Both the position numbers and the translations under genes were made by a program. A DNA stretch of 55,850 nt from CAWGCE01 sp964480915. Its GTDB lineage: Bacteria; Planctomycetota; Planctomycetia; Pirellulales; Pirellulaceae. The notes under the pieces were generated by a model. It was given only the letters and a program-made list of their open reading frames with translations. It had not been told where the DNA came from and did no database searches. This document shows, piece after piece, positions 34,340 through 42,518 of this stretch. The first letter of the stretch is position 1. Each line of letters opens with the position of its first letter. The stretch is taken from contig CAYZRS010000034.1 in the NCBI GenBank assembly GCA_964480915.1, positions 1 through 55,850 on the forward strand. The letters run 5' to 3'.

Positions 34340-34888
34340 CTAAAACAGGCATTGAATTTCGAATTCTTGAAATGAGGCGTCGTCGCCGATCGCTTTGACC
34401 CACGTTGGGTCGACGCTTAGAAACAGATTGGAAACGCGAAGGGTGGCCAGGAATCGAGCCAAAGCTAAGTGATCGATGACTTGGCCGGTCAGCGTGACGT
34501 ATCGTTCGTGCGTTGCCGTCCGATCAAATTGCAGGGTCCGCAAATTCAGTTTTCCGTCCGTTTTCGCCGCAGCTTTGCCCACGGTCCCCAGCAGAGTGAG
34601 CACGGGGTGGTGGTCCTCGAGGTTGTAGGCGATCGTTTCGCGGCTCTTCAGCGATGCGAGCTGCTTTTGAATCTCCTGAATCTGTTTCTGTTTGGCAACG
34701 ATGGGACGATACTGCTGCTCACGGGCCTCCACGGCGGTCGTAATGGTGCTCAGGCGAGCGCGCTCGATTGTGATCGCTGCGGCCGAAAGCGTGCTCACGG
34801 CGAAAAGTGCCAAGACCCACGTCCGGAGGGCCGACAGGAGTCGCCAGCGACGGTGAAGTGCGAAGGGAACAAGGTCGATGTGCGTCAT
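34340..34888 (-). CDS. PilN/GspL-like inner-membrane protein
   Basis: This 182-residue protein starts THIDLVPF, close to the PilN consensus INLLP-like N-terminus that docks PilM. A membrane helix (about 20-40), a coiled coil (about 45-80) and a C-terminal alpha-beta domain follow. The ATG at 34888 overlaps the TGA of the PilM-like gene as ATGA, so translation is coupled. The longer frame to 35419 is the shadow of the PilM gene. PilN links the cytoplasmic PilM ring to PilO. Confidence 0.78.
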   Translation of the reverse strand: MTHIDLVPFALHRRWRLLSALRTWVLALFAVSTLSAAAITIERARLSTITTAVEAREQQYRPIVAKQKQIQEIQKQLASLKSRETIAYNLEDHHPVLTLLGTVGKAAAKTDGKLNLRTLQFDRTATHERYVTLTGQVIDHLALARFLATLRVSNLFLSVDPTWVKAIGDDASFQEFEIQCLF

Positions 34889-35952
34889 TGCTGCTCCCAT
34901 GCCAAAGTCGACAACGCGATCGCAGGGCCCAACAGAGAGAGTGGAATCGTAGCGGTCTCTCTTTCGTCCAAAATTGCGGCCGGATGCCAGACGCGTACCG
35001 GTAGCGACGCGGCCGACGCGAGGTGTGTTGCCACGTTCCGAATCGAACTGCCGACACCGAACAGACTTAATTCTGTCGGGACGCAGTTGCGGCGGTGACT
35101 TTTTAAGTAATCCATCGTGCGGTTGATTTCGCCGCCGATCTTGGCCAGCATCGGTGTGAGGCTCTCCTCGGTCATGGTCGCGATGGCGTCGGCAAGAGGT
35201 GCGACGTGCGGTGAGAGGTTGTGCCCTTGGAGGATCGCGTCTGCTTCCGGTGAGGTGAGGCAAAGCGATTCTTGAAACCCCTTCAGCCAATCGCCCAGAC
35301 CACAATTTCGCAAGTTGCGAACGAAGACGGGGAGACCCTCCGAGATCACCACAAACAGTGCTTGGCTCGCGCCTAAATCGACGGCGGCGTGAACCCGTTT
35401 TCCAAAATCGCGACTGCAATAGCGTGTCGCCCGTGCCAGGGACGTTGGCAGTCCATCGATCGTTTGGCAGAAGAGTTGCCTCTGATGCAGCGCTTTGCCC
35501 GCCGATTCGGCCAACTGCCGGTTGACGACCACGACGCCGGTGTCTTCGGCATGTTCCTCAGACTCATCGACTGGCCAGTGCCAGTAATCCCACGAGTGCT
35601 GGTTCAGGGTGTCGCCATAGGCCGAACGGAGATATTGCTCGACGTGCCCGGCAAGATGGCTCGCATTGCCATCTCCTAAACGTGCGAATTGAGTGGCGTA
35701 ACAATGTTTGGGGAGGACGCAGGCCACGTTGCCTCGATGTCGACGCCCCTGCCACTGCACTCCGAAGTCGATCGCTCGCCAGATGTTGTCGGGCAATGCG
35801 TCGCCGCTGCTGGTCGCCGTCGACGGGCGGAATCGGATGCAGCTCGCACGACGCAAGCAAAGCTGCCCCTTGCGACGACTCACCTGCGCGAATTTGACCG
35901 TGTGTGTGCCGATATCGACACCTAACCAGCCATTTTGAGTCAGTTGAATCAT
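34885..35952 (-). CDS. PilM-like actin-fold assembly protein
   Basis: This 355-residue actin-like ATPase-fold protein of type IV pilus assembly has the N-terminal phosphate loop WLGVDIGTHTVKFAQV at 9-24, and a second phosphate loop AAVDLGASQALFVV near 200. It ends inside the PilN-like start codon. In pili, PilM sits under the inner membrane and recruits PilN. Its presence with GspE/F/G and minor pseudopilins marks this as a pilus/type II hybrid. The length is normal. Confidence 0.82.
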   Translation of the reverse strand: MIQLTQNGWLGVDIGTHTVKFAQVSRRKGQLCLRRASCIRFRPSTATSSGDALPDNIWRAIDFGVQWQGRRHRGNVACVLPKHCYATQFARLGDGNASHLAGHVEQYLRSAYGDTLNQHSWDYWHWPVDESEEHAEDTGVVVVNRQLAESAGKALHQRQLFCQTIDGLPTSLARATRYCSRDFGKRVHAAVDLGASQALFVVISEGLPVFVRNLRNCGLGDWLKGFQESLCLTSPEADAILQGHNLSPHVAPLADAIATMTEESLTPMLAKIGGEINRTMDYLKSHRRNCVPTELSLFGVGSSIRNVATHLASAASLPVRVWHPAAILDERETATIPLSLLGPAIALSTLAWEQQ

Positions 35953-35988
35953 CTGTGGAAATCCATTTCCGAAAATCTGTTCAGGTTT

Positions 35989-37152
35989 CTAGCCCGTAGC
36001 TGCGGTTGCCAAATCAAACATGGGCAACATGACGGCCAAAATGACCACCGCGATGATGAGGCCAAGCGACACCGTGAGGACCGGTTCTGCATAATTGACG
36101 AGTTCGCGCAACCGGCTTTCTCCCTCCTCTTCGTAGTGATCGCCGATGACTTGGGTGACCAGTTCCAGCGACCCCGATTGCTCTGCCATGACCAACATCT
36201 CGGCAGCCGCAGCGGGTACGAATTTGGAGTTCAGTAAGACGTTGCCCAAGCCGCGGCCGTTGACGACCTCGTTTTCTAGATCACCGAATAGCTGTATGTA
36301 GAGCCGGTTCTTCATCGAGGAACGCGTCAGTTGAATCGCTTCGAGGACCGGAACACCATTTTCGATCATCATGCCTAGCAAGCGGCAGGCGCGCCCGATC
36401 AGAAGAGGCTGGCTCACGTAAGACAGGATCGGCCCATTGAGCAGCAAGCGATCGGCGAGTGCTTGTCCGGGGCGGCTGCGCAGGAAGGTGACCAGACCCA
36501 CAATGGCGGCGATGCCGAGACCGATCAGCAACAGCAGGTGCCCTCGAAGAATCGTCGACACCGCTAACAGAACCTTGGTGATCCATGGTAGGCCCGATTC
36601 AAAATCGGCAAATATGTCTCCGAACCGGGGCAGCACGAAGACCAATAGCGCCATGATCACCGTCGACGAAACGCAAGTCAAAATGATGGGATAGGCCATC
36701 ATCGCACGAAGCGCACTGGCCATCCGCATCTGTTGCCGGCGAAGTTGAGCGAGCTGTATCAGCACGTCGGTCAGTTTTCCAGAAGCTTCTCCAGCGCGAA
36801 CCGACGCGACGTATGAGGCGCCAAACGTGTTTTCGTAGATAGAAAGCGCTTCCGAAAACTGCAGCCCTGACAAGACTCGTTGATGGATGTCGGAGAGCAT
36901 CTTTTTGGCGGCCGGTTTCCGGGTTTGCCGCGCGAGTGACTCCAACGCCGTCGTGAGATCCATGCCGGATCGCATTAAGATCGATAGCTGCGAAGTCGCG
37001 GCCGCAAGATCTCGCTGCGAAACCTTGACTCGCGGTTGCTTCGTCGGCAGTGGCCCGGTTCCGTTGCCGGGAGACTCACTGCCGCTATTGGCCGCGGGGA
37101 CCGCCAGGATGAACGGTGCGATCGTTTCCGATGATGTCGATATGTCGGTCAT
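35989..37152 (-). CDS. gspF: GspF/PilC inner-membrane platform protein
   Basis: This 387-residue member of the type II secretion F family has two repeated cytoplasmic domains, with LSILMRSGMDLTTALESLA near 55 and LLGMMIENGVPVLEAIQLTR near 258. Three membrane helices lie at about 155-178, 205-225 and 360-380. The platform couples the GspE ATPase to pseudopilus growth. It is somewhat shorter than average, lacking part of the first domain's N-terminal extension. It begins 12 bases after the gspE stop. Confidence 0.92.
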   Translation of the reverse strand: MTDISTSSETIAPFILAVPAANSGSESPGNGTGPLPTKQPRVKVSQRDLAAATSQLSILMRSGMDLTTALESLARQTRKPAAKKMLSDIHQRVLSGLQFSEALSIYENTFGASYVASVRAGEASGKLTDVLIQLAQLRRQQMRMASALRAMMAYPIILTCVSSTVIMALLVFVLPRFGDIFADFESGLPWITKVLLAVSTILRGHLLLLIGLGIAAIVGLVTFLRSRPGQALADRLLLNGPILSYVSQPLLIGRACRLLGMMIENGVPVLEAIQLTRSSMKNRLYIQLFGDLENEVVNGRGLGNVLLNSKFVPAAAAEMLVMAEQSGSLELVTQVIGDHYEEEGESRLRELVNYAEPVLTVSLGLIIAVVILAVMLPMFDLATAATG

Positions 37153-37164
37153 GGGTCGAAAGTC

Positions 37165-38907
37165 CTAAGCCGCGTTGGTAACGCGAATGATCTCTTCTAA
37201 ACTTGTCAGTTCTTCCTCGGCAAGCAGCAATCCTTCTTGCAAAAGCGAACGTCCGCCGTCTTTGTGGTGCTGAGCACGGATCTCCTCGATCGGCGATTCG
37301 GCTGCGATCAGACCACGTAGGGCAGGGGTGATCGAGAGCACTTCGTACACGCCCACGCGTCCCTTAAATCCTGTATCAAAACACTTGGAACATCCTTCGC
37401 CGCGAGCAAACGCACGACGCAAATCACCTTGATAAGAGAGCGAACGCAAGAGATCGCCGGGGGCGAAATATGGGGAGCGGCAATCTTCGCAAATCGTGCG
37501 GACCAGTCGCTGGGCGATCACGCCGACCAGCGCCGACGCCACTTTGTAGCCGGCAATGCCCATGTCGTTCAGACGCGTGATGGCGCCGACCGCATCGTTC
37601 GTGTGTAAGGTGCTGAGCACAAGATGTCCCGTTAACGCGGCTTGCACCGCGACTTGAGCCGTTTCGGCGTCGCGAATTTCACCCACCATGATCACGTCGG
37701 GATCCTGACGCAGGATGGAACGCAGGGCTGTCGCGAAATGGAACGATCGTGGCTCATCGACCTGCACTTGATTAACCAATTCGAGTTGATACTCGACCGG
37801 GTCCTCCACCGTGACAATGTTGCGGTGAATCGATTTGACCAGTTCGATTGCCGAATAAAGAGTCGTCGTTTTGCCACTGCCCGTCGGGCCGGTCACCAGG
37901 ACCAATCCGTGCGGTAGCTTGAGTATTTCGTGAAGTGTTTTTAGAGAATCGTTTTTGATTCCGAGCGTGTCGAGGTTGAACGAGAGTCGCCCGCTATCCA
38001 AGATGCGAATGACGACCTTTTCGCCAAGAACCGTCGGTAACGTGGAGATCCGCAGATCGACATCGTTGCCGTCGACGGTCACTTGGCATCGACCATCTTG
38101 GGGTAACCGGTGCTCGGCGATATCCATGCGAGCCATCACTTTGATCCGGGATACGATGGCGGGATGGATATCCCGTCGGGGGCGGACGACTTCGCGCAGT
38201 TGACCGTCAATGCGAAACCGGACGATGGAATACTTGCGATCGGGTTCGATGTGAACGTCGCTCGCCTGTTGGCGGATTCCTTGGAGGACCAGATAGTTCA
38301 CCAAATTGATGATCGGGCTGCCGTCGACGATCGATTCGATCGAGGAGGCCTCGATGTCGTGTTCTTGCAGCGCGACGGCGTCCTCATCCATGTCGGCTGT
38401 CACTGCATCGACCTGGAAGCCTTCGTCATAGCAACGCTTAACCATGCGCTCGATACTGTCTTTGAACGCAAATACAGGACGTACCTTGAGACGTGTGATC
38501 TGTTCGATATGGTCGATCGCGCGTAGATCGAGCGGGTCGGACATCGCGACTGTCAGCGTGTCGCGCACTTTGAATAGCGCGAGTGCCTTCAAGTGATCGG
38601 CCAAGGGCTTGGGGATGTGGTGGACGGCAGCCGGATCGACCAAGCCGTCTCGCAAACGAACGCCACGTACTCCCAATCGGGCTTCCATGAACGGTAGGAG
38701 TTCGTCTTCGGAGACGAGCCCCAGATCGAGTAGCGTTTCGCCGAGTCGCTTGCCCTTTTCTGACTGGACGCGCAGCGCTTCCTGTACCTCCTCTTCACCC
38801 AGGACGCTGTTGCGGACGAGCAGTTCACCCAGCGGCAATGACTTGGCCGCAGGAATGAGCGAGGGGCTCGTGGTATCGGAAAGCAGTGTCGTCAGATCGG
38901 CGCTCAT
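37165..38907 (-). CDS. gspE: GspE/PilB assembly ATPase with MshEN domain
   Basis: This 580-residue hexameric ATPase polymerises pseudopilins. The N-terminal MshEN-type domain (about 25-90) shows PLGELLVRNSVLGEEEVQEA and RLGETLLDLG at 54-63. These fit the RLGxxLxxxG cyclic-di-GMP-binding consensus of that family. The ATPase core has Walker A GPTGSGKT at 340-347, an Asp box (VTVEDPVEYQ), Walker B (DPDVIMVGEIRD) and a His box (LVLSTLHTND). A tetracysteine zinc motif (CEDC then CSKC) is at about 486-530. The ATG at 38907 overlaps the STAS gene stop (ATGA), which decides the start. Cyclic-di-GMP binding is inferred from the motif. Confidence 0.94.
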   Translation of the reverse strand: MSADLTTLLSDTTSPSLIPAAKSLPLGELLVRNSVLGEEEVQEALRVQSEKGKRLGETLLDLGLVSEDELLPFMEARLGVRGVRLRDGLVDPAAVHHIPKPLADHLKALALFKVRDTLTVAMSDPLDLRAIDHIEQITRLKVRPVFAFKDSIERMVKRCYDEGFQVDAVTADMDEDAVALQEHDIEASSIESIVDGSPIINLVNYLVLQGIRQQASDVHIEPDRKYSIVRFRIDGQLREVVRPRRDIHPAIVSRIKVMARMDIAEHRLPQDGRCQVTVDGNDVDLRISTLPTVLGEKVVIRILDSGRLSFNLDTLGIKNDSLKTLHEILKLPHGLVLVTGPTGSGKTTTLYSAIELVKSIHRNIVTVEDPVEYQLELVNQVQVDEPRSFHFATALRSILRQDPDVIMVGEIRDAETAQVAVQAALTGHLVLSTLHTNDAVGAITRLNDMGIAGYKVASALVGVIAQRLVRTICEDCRSPYFAPGDLLRSLSYQGDLRRAFARGEGCSKCFDTGFKGRVGVYEVLSITPALRGLIAAESPIEEIRAQHHKDGGRSLLQEGLLLAEEELTSLEEIIRVTNAA

Positions 38908-39236
38908 CGTGCGAAACTCCCGACAGCCGTTTTGTTGTCTGCGAGAATCTCGAATTGGAGATCGAGCCCGGTGATCTCCAGGATGTGCCGACACAATGCG
39001 CTGGGCGAGACGAGCTTCAAATTGCCTCCGCGGCGTTCATAATCTTCTTTGGCAGTCAGCAGAAACTCCAGCGCTGAACTGTCGAGGACCGGCACCTGCT
39101 GCATGTTGATGACGACGCGGGGAACGCCTTGTTCCGCGAAAAACCCCAATTTCTTTTCCAGCGCAATCGCCACGTCGCCCGTGAGTGCTTCCACGAGCGT
39201 GAGAACGTCGACCGTTCCTTGGCGAATCGATTCCAT
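38904..39236 (-). CDS. STAS-domain (anti-sigma-antagonist-like) protein
   Basis: This 110-residue SpoIIAA-like STAS protein has PRVVINMQQVPVLDSSALEFLL, the usual strand-loop-helix with the phosphorylatable serine (second Ser of LDSS, near 54). Partner-switching regulators of this kind are usually controlled by a serine kinase, but none is present here; the neighbour is a histidine kinase. It ends in the gspE start codon and begins 19 bases after the kinase stop, placing it firmly in the secretion operon. Confidence 0.85.
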   Translation of the reverse strand: MESIRQGTVDVLTLVEALTGDVAIALEKKLGFFAEQGVPRVVINMQQVPVLDSSALEFLLTAKEDYERRGGNLKLVSPSALCRHILEITGLDLQFEILADNKTAVGSFAR

Positions 39237-39255
39237 GGTGTGGGGCGATCTGTAT

Positions 39256-41082
39256 CTAGGCTAACGGAAGCGTCAATGTGAACTTCGAACCTTCACCGTA
39301 CGTACTCTCGACGGAGATCGAGCCGCCGTGGAGACGGGCGACTTCATACGCAAGGCTCAGGCCGAGACCGGTTCCAGTGATGGTCTGTAGTTTCTCGTCG
39401 CTGCTGCGAAAGAACCGCTCAAAGAGATGCGGCTGGTCGGCTTCTGCAATGCCGATCCCGGTGTCTTCCACGTCGATGAATAATTCTTCGCGACTCACGC
39501 GAGCCCGCAGGGTGACGCTGCCACCCGGTTCGGTGTATTTGACAGCGTTGCCGAGAAGATTCACTAACGTCGTCGAGATTTTGTCTTTGTCGACGTTGAG
39601 TTCTGGCAATTTGGCAGGCAGCATCAGATGAAATTGCAGCTGCTGTTTCTTGATTTCCGACGTCAGTTTGGTGGCCGCTTCGCGCAGCAGCCGTTCCATG
39701 TTCGTGACACTCTTATGGAGGCTAACAACACCGGCTTCCATGCTGCTGATATCTAGCAGGTCATCGATGAAACGGGCCAAGCGAGCAGCTTCTGAGTTGA
39801 TCGTGTTGCAAAAATCCTTCTGTTGCTCGATGTCTCCATCGCAGGCGGCGAGCGTTTCGGCGTAGGCCATGATGTTGGCCAACGGAGTTCGCAACTCGTG
39901 TGTGGCAGCGTCGATGAAATCGGTGCGCGAGCCTTCAGCGATTTTCTGCTGGGTAAGATCGCGAATGCACCAGACATGGCCCGGTGTGTGGTCAGTCAGG
40001 TCGTCAGTCCGGATTGGATTGCGGGCCACGCGCAGAAACTGTGTTCGGTCTTCCATGGTCTGCTCCAACTCGACCACGACCGGACGGCTGTAGTGCAGGT
40101 CATTGTCGAGCTCGCAGTCAAAGACCTCCGTCTTCGCGGTCAAATCGCGAGCAAGATGGGTGCCGATCAGTGATTCAGGTTCGGTTGAACGGCCCAGTTG
40201 AGCCGCGAGGGCGTGATTCGCGAAAGTGATCAGACCCTGTTCGTCCGTAACAGCGACACCGTCGGGAAGCACGTGCATGGCCTCTTCCACTTTGCGCCGT
40301 TTCAAAGCGTCCAGGGCGATGCGGACCCGGTGACTCATATCAAATTCGAAGCCCGATTGCCGCTCGGTGACCAAATGATTCCAGCCCGTGACCGGCACCG
40401 CGTTATCGTCGATGGGGAGGAGCTCGACTTGCGTCCGATCGCTCGGATCGAGCGCAAGGTTGCTCAGTTGGGATTCGATGGCGGCGATCGGTCTCGACTG
40501 ACGTGCTGCAAAAACGCTGCCCATCATCACGAGCGATATCGCGCCGAATATCCCCAAGGGAAATTGACGAAGGAGACGACTGCCGGATTCCCAAAGCGTG
40601 GTCTCGCGAACGGCTATGACCAGGGTCCCAGATGTTCTTTGGCCTCGCCGAATCGGCATGCGGTACTCACGGACGCGCCGACCGGATTGAGCATTCCCGC
40701 GCACGCGTTTGGCGGCTGCGACATCTTGAATGTTCCCTGCCGGCGTCGGTAATTCGAAGCCGATACGAGCTGGATTCGAATGGGCTGTTGCTAAACCGGC
40801 GGCGTCGAGAATCGCAATGTGTTCTGGTTGAAAGAGCAATTGAAAGCGTTCTATGAATGTTGCCGACGTATCACCATTGCTTGGCAACTGGGCGAGGGTT
40901 GCGAGCGCGGCGGTTTCCAGTTCCATCGCTTTGATGAGCGCCGATTCGGCTCGTTGGCACTCGGTCATGTGCACGGCCAACGAGGCGGCCACCGTCAGCC
41001 ACGTGACGGCCGCCATTCCAAACAGCAAGACCGAGCCGAGGATGCGGCGAGGCAGCGGTATGTTGCTGGCGTTTCCTTGCAT
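39256..41082 (-). CDS. Membrane histidine kinase with PAS domain
   Basis: This 608-residue kinase has two membrane helices (about 12-36 and 171-192) bounding a periplasmic sensor. A PAS domain (about 265-385, DGVAVTDEQGLITFANHA) and HisKA with His395 in ATHELRTPLANIMAYAE follow. The catalytic domain has N-box NLLGNAVKYT, DTGIGIAE, FERFFRSS and TGTGLGLSLAYE. It belongs to the VicK/PhoR-like class. It follows a single-domain response regulator and precedes the STAS and gspE genes, so it probably controls the secretion machine or its operon. The signal is unknown. Confidence 0.9.
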   Translation of the reverse strand: MQGNASNIPLPRRILGSVLLFGMAAVTWLTVAASLAVHMTECQRAESALIKAMELETAALATLAQLPSNGDTSATFIERFQLLFQPEHIAILDAAGLATAHSNPARIGFELPTPAGNIQDVAAAKRVRGNAQSGRRVREYRMPIRRGQRTSGTLVIAVRETTLWESGSRLLRQFPLGIFGAISLVMMGSVFAARQSRPIAAIESQLSNLALDPSDRTQVELLPIDDNAVPVTGWNHLVTERQSGFEFDMSHRVRIALDALKRRKVEEAMHVLPDGVAVTDEQGLITFANHALAAQLGRSTEPESLIGTHLARDLTAKTEVFDCELDNDLHYSRPVVVELEQTMEDRTQFLRVARNPIRTDDLTDHTPGHVWCIRDLTQQKIAEGSRTDFIDAATHELRTPLANIMAYAETLAACDGDIEQQKDFCNTINSEAARLARFIDDLLDISSMEAGVVSLHKSVTNMERLLREAATKLTSEIKKQQLQFHLMLPAKLPELNVDKDKISTTLVNLLGNAVKYTEPGGSVTLRARVSREELFIDVEDTGIGIAEADQPHLFERFFRSSDEKLQTITGTGLGLSLAYEVARLHGGSISVESTYGEGSKFTLTLPLA

Positions 41083-41120
41083 GTCGTCTTCCCTGACGTG
41101 ATGTTTTGCTAATCGACGGT

Positions 41121-41510
41121 TTAAATCACGTTTTGCTGCGATGTGGCGAGGATGACGCCCACGACTTCGACCAATTCCGCAGGACTAAACGGCTTTGCTA
41201 AGAGCTGGGTGATGCCAAAGTCGGCGGCGAGCGTCTCCATGTCGATTTCCCAACGTTTGGCGGTGACCAAAATGAAAGGAATCGCGGCCAACCCTTCGTG
41301 GGCCCGCATCGTCTGGCACAATTCGCGGCCTGTCATGTTGGGCATCTGCTCGTCGGCAACGATCAAATCGAAGGGCTGCTGTTGAACAGCTTTCCATGCG
41401 ATCTGGCCGTCCCTCGCGACGGTCACGTGATGGCTCGCTTTTTCCAACGCGAATTTGACGACGTTTGCCATCGCTGCATTGTCTTCGGCGACGAGTATTC
41501 GGTGGCTCAT
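41121..41510 (-). CDS. Single-domain response regulator
   Basis: This 129-residue CheY-like receiver has no output domain. The acidic pocket is in VAEDN (Glu9, Asp10), the phospho-acceptor is Asp53 in VADEQMPN, Thr is in VTAKRW, and the conserved Lys is in LAKPFSP. The ATG at 41510 gives the normal length; 27 extra codons upstream are probably leader. As the first gene of the operon followed by its likely kinase, it could act by protein contact, for example on the assembly ATPase. Confidence 0.9.
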   Translation of the reverse strand: MSHRILVAEDNAAMANVVKFALEKASHHVTVARDGQIAWKAVQQQPFDLIVADEQMPNMTGRELCQTMRAHEGLAAIPFILVTAKRWEIDMETLAADFGITQLLAKPFSPAELVEVVGVILATSQQNVI

Positions 41511-41699
41511 GGTGCGACTCCAAGTTCGGCGGTCCCGGTCGACGTTGACCTTTGGTTTGATGGACCCCGCCGCTACATGTCTTCGGACCATTTCAATTCC
41601 TCGATTCCATGTAACTGATTTAGGTGTTGTAAACCCTACTTGCGGTAAGGTTGCTGCAATCGGAATAGTTTGCCGAAGTTACGTAAACTCAAATTGCAC

Positions 41700-41732
41700 A
41701 AAAAAGCCCGCCATCCCCAAAGGATGGCGGGC
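41700..41732 (-). terminator. Terminator of gspG
   Basis: GCCCGCCATCC (41706-41716) pairs perfectly with GGATGGCGGGC (41722-41732), with six T following on the minus strand. It separates the major pseudopilin gene from the machine operon, and gives gspG its own transcript. Confidence 0.9.
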
Positions 41733-41763
41733 AGGTGATAGCAGGTCGATTCAGCAGCGAAGA

Positions 41764-42201
41764 CTACCAGGTGTCGTAGCTGGCTCCGTCGATGACGGAA
41801 GTGCCGCTGCTGTTGATGATGAGTTCACCATTGTCGCTATTATATTTCCAGCCTTTTGCCGGGGTGGAATCGGCCGCCAGCGGGCCCGTGCCGGTGACGA
41901 TATTAATTTGCGCTGCCGCTGTCGCTGCCAAGCCGCCGACGGGGCAAGCTGGGAATGCGTCATCTCGGAGGTAAGTCAACAACTGAGTTTCCGGCGCGGA
42001 TGGAAATGCCCCGTTGTTCTCTGCGACGTAAAGCTCGATCGCATCGCGAATGATGGCCAGGGTGTGCTTCGCACCGCTGTCGTTTGCTTTGGCGGTCATT
42101 CCAAGGAACCGGGGAGCTGCCAGTGCTGCTAGGAGGGCAATGATGAGCACAACGACGACGAGCTCAACGAGGGTGAATCCTTTTTTCGTGCGGTTCTTCA
42201 T
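41764..42201 (-). CDS. gspG: Major pseudopilin GspG
   Basis: This 145-residue type II pseudopilin has a basic leader (MKNRTKK) and a cleavage site after Gly8. FTLVELVVVVLIIALLAALAAPR follows, with Glu+5 and the Pro kink. The C-terminal WKYNSDNGELIINSS matches the GspG calcium-loop region. The ATG at 42201 has AAGAGAT upstream; 13 upstream codons are open. A hairpin terminator follows. Having its own transcript fits a protein needed in excess over the machine. Confidence 0.93.
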   Translation of the reverse strand: MKNRTKKGFTLVELVVVVLIIALLAALAAPRFLGMTAKANDSGAKHTLAIIRDAIELYVAENNGAFPSAPETQLLTYLRDDAFPACPVGGLAATAAAQINIVTGTGPLAADSTPAKGWKYNSDNGELIINSSGTSVIDGASYDTW

Positions 42202-42518
42202 GGGTATATCTCTTGTTGGTGTAATGTTCTTCAATTCCACGTGCTCAGGCGGCAGTGCTGAAGCCCAAATTGATTTACGAAAAGCTAGTTCACGCCATTT
42301 GGTCGGAATCCGGGAAAACCCAGCGCGTAGGGAAGAAACTCGTGCAAAATCTACCGATCGTATGGCTTGGGCGGGTGGTGTCCCGCCCGCAAGGGGATTT
42401 CCACCGTATGGCTGGGAGCCCCACCCCCCGTCAGAATTGTCCCAGAATGCAAGCTATTGTTTTGCGGCGACATCGTCGGGCGATGTTATCCGGTGCAATC
42501 CAAGAGACGGAGGAAGTG
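42202..42518. other. Divergent promoter region gspG / HD-GYP
   Basis: This holds 317 bases between divergent genes. A perfect 7-bp hairpin, GGGCGGG / CCCGCCC (42369-42375 and 42382-42388), lies about 130 bases before the HD-GYP start. It has no T-run and may be a leader element. The plus-strand frame is open from 42255 but has unusual Arg-rich content. I could not find a GEMM riboswitch pattern by eye. Confidence 0.5.

Noticed and set aside
42255..42518. N-terminal extension of the HD-GYP protein
   Set aside because: The extension is Arg-rich and GGAGGA directly precedes the ATG at 42519.
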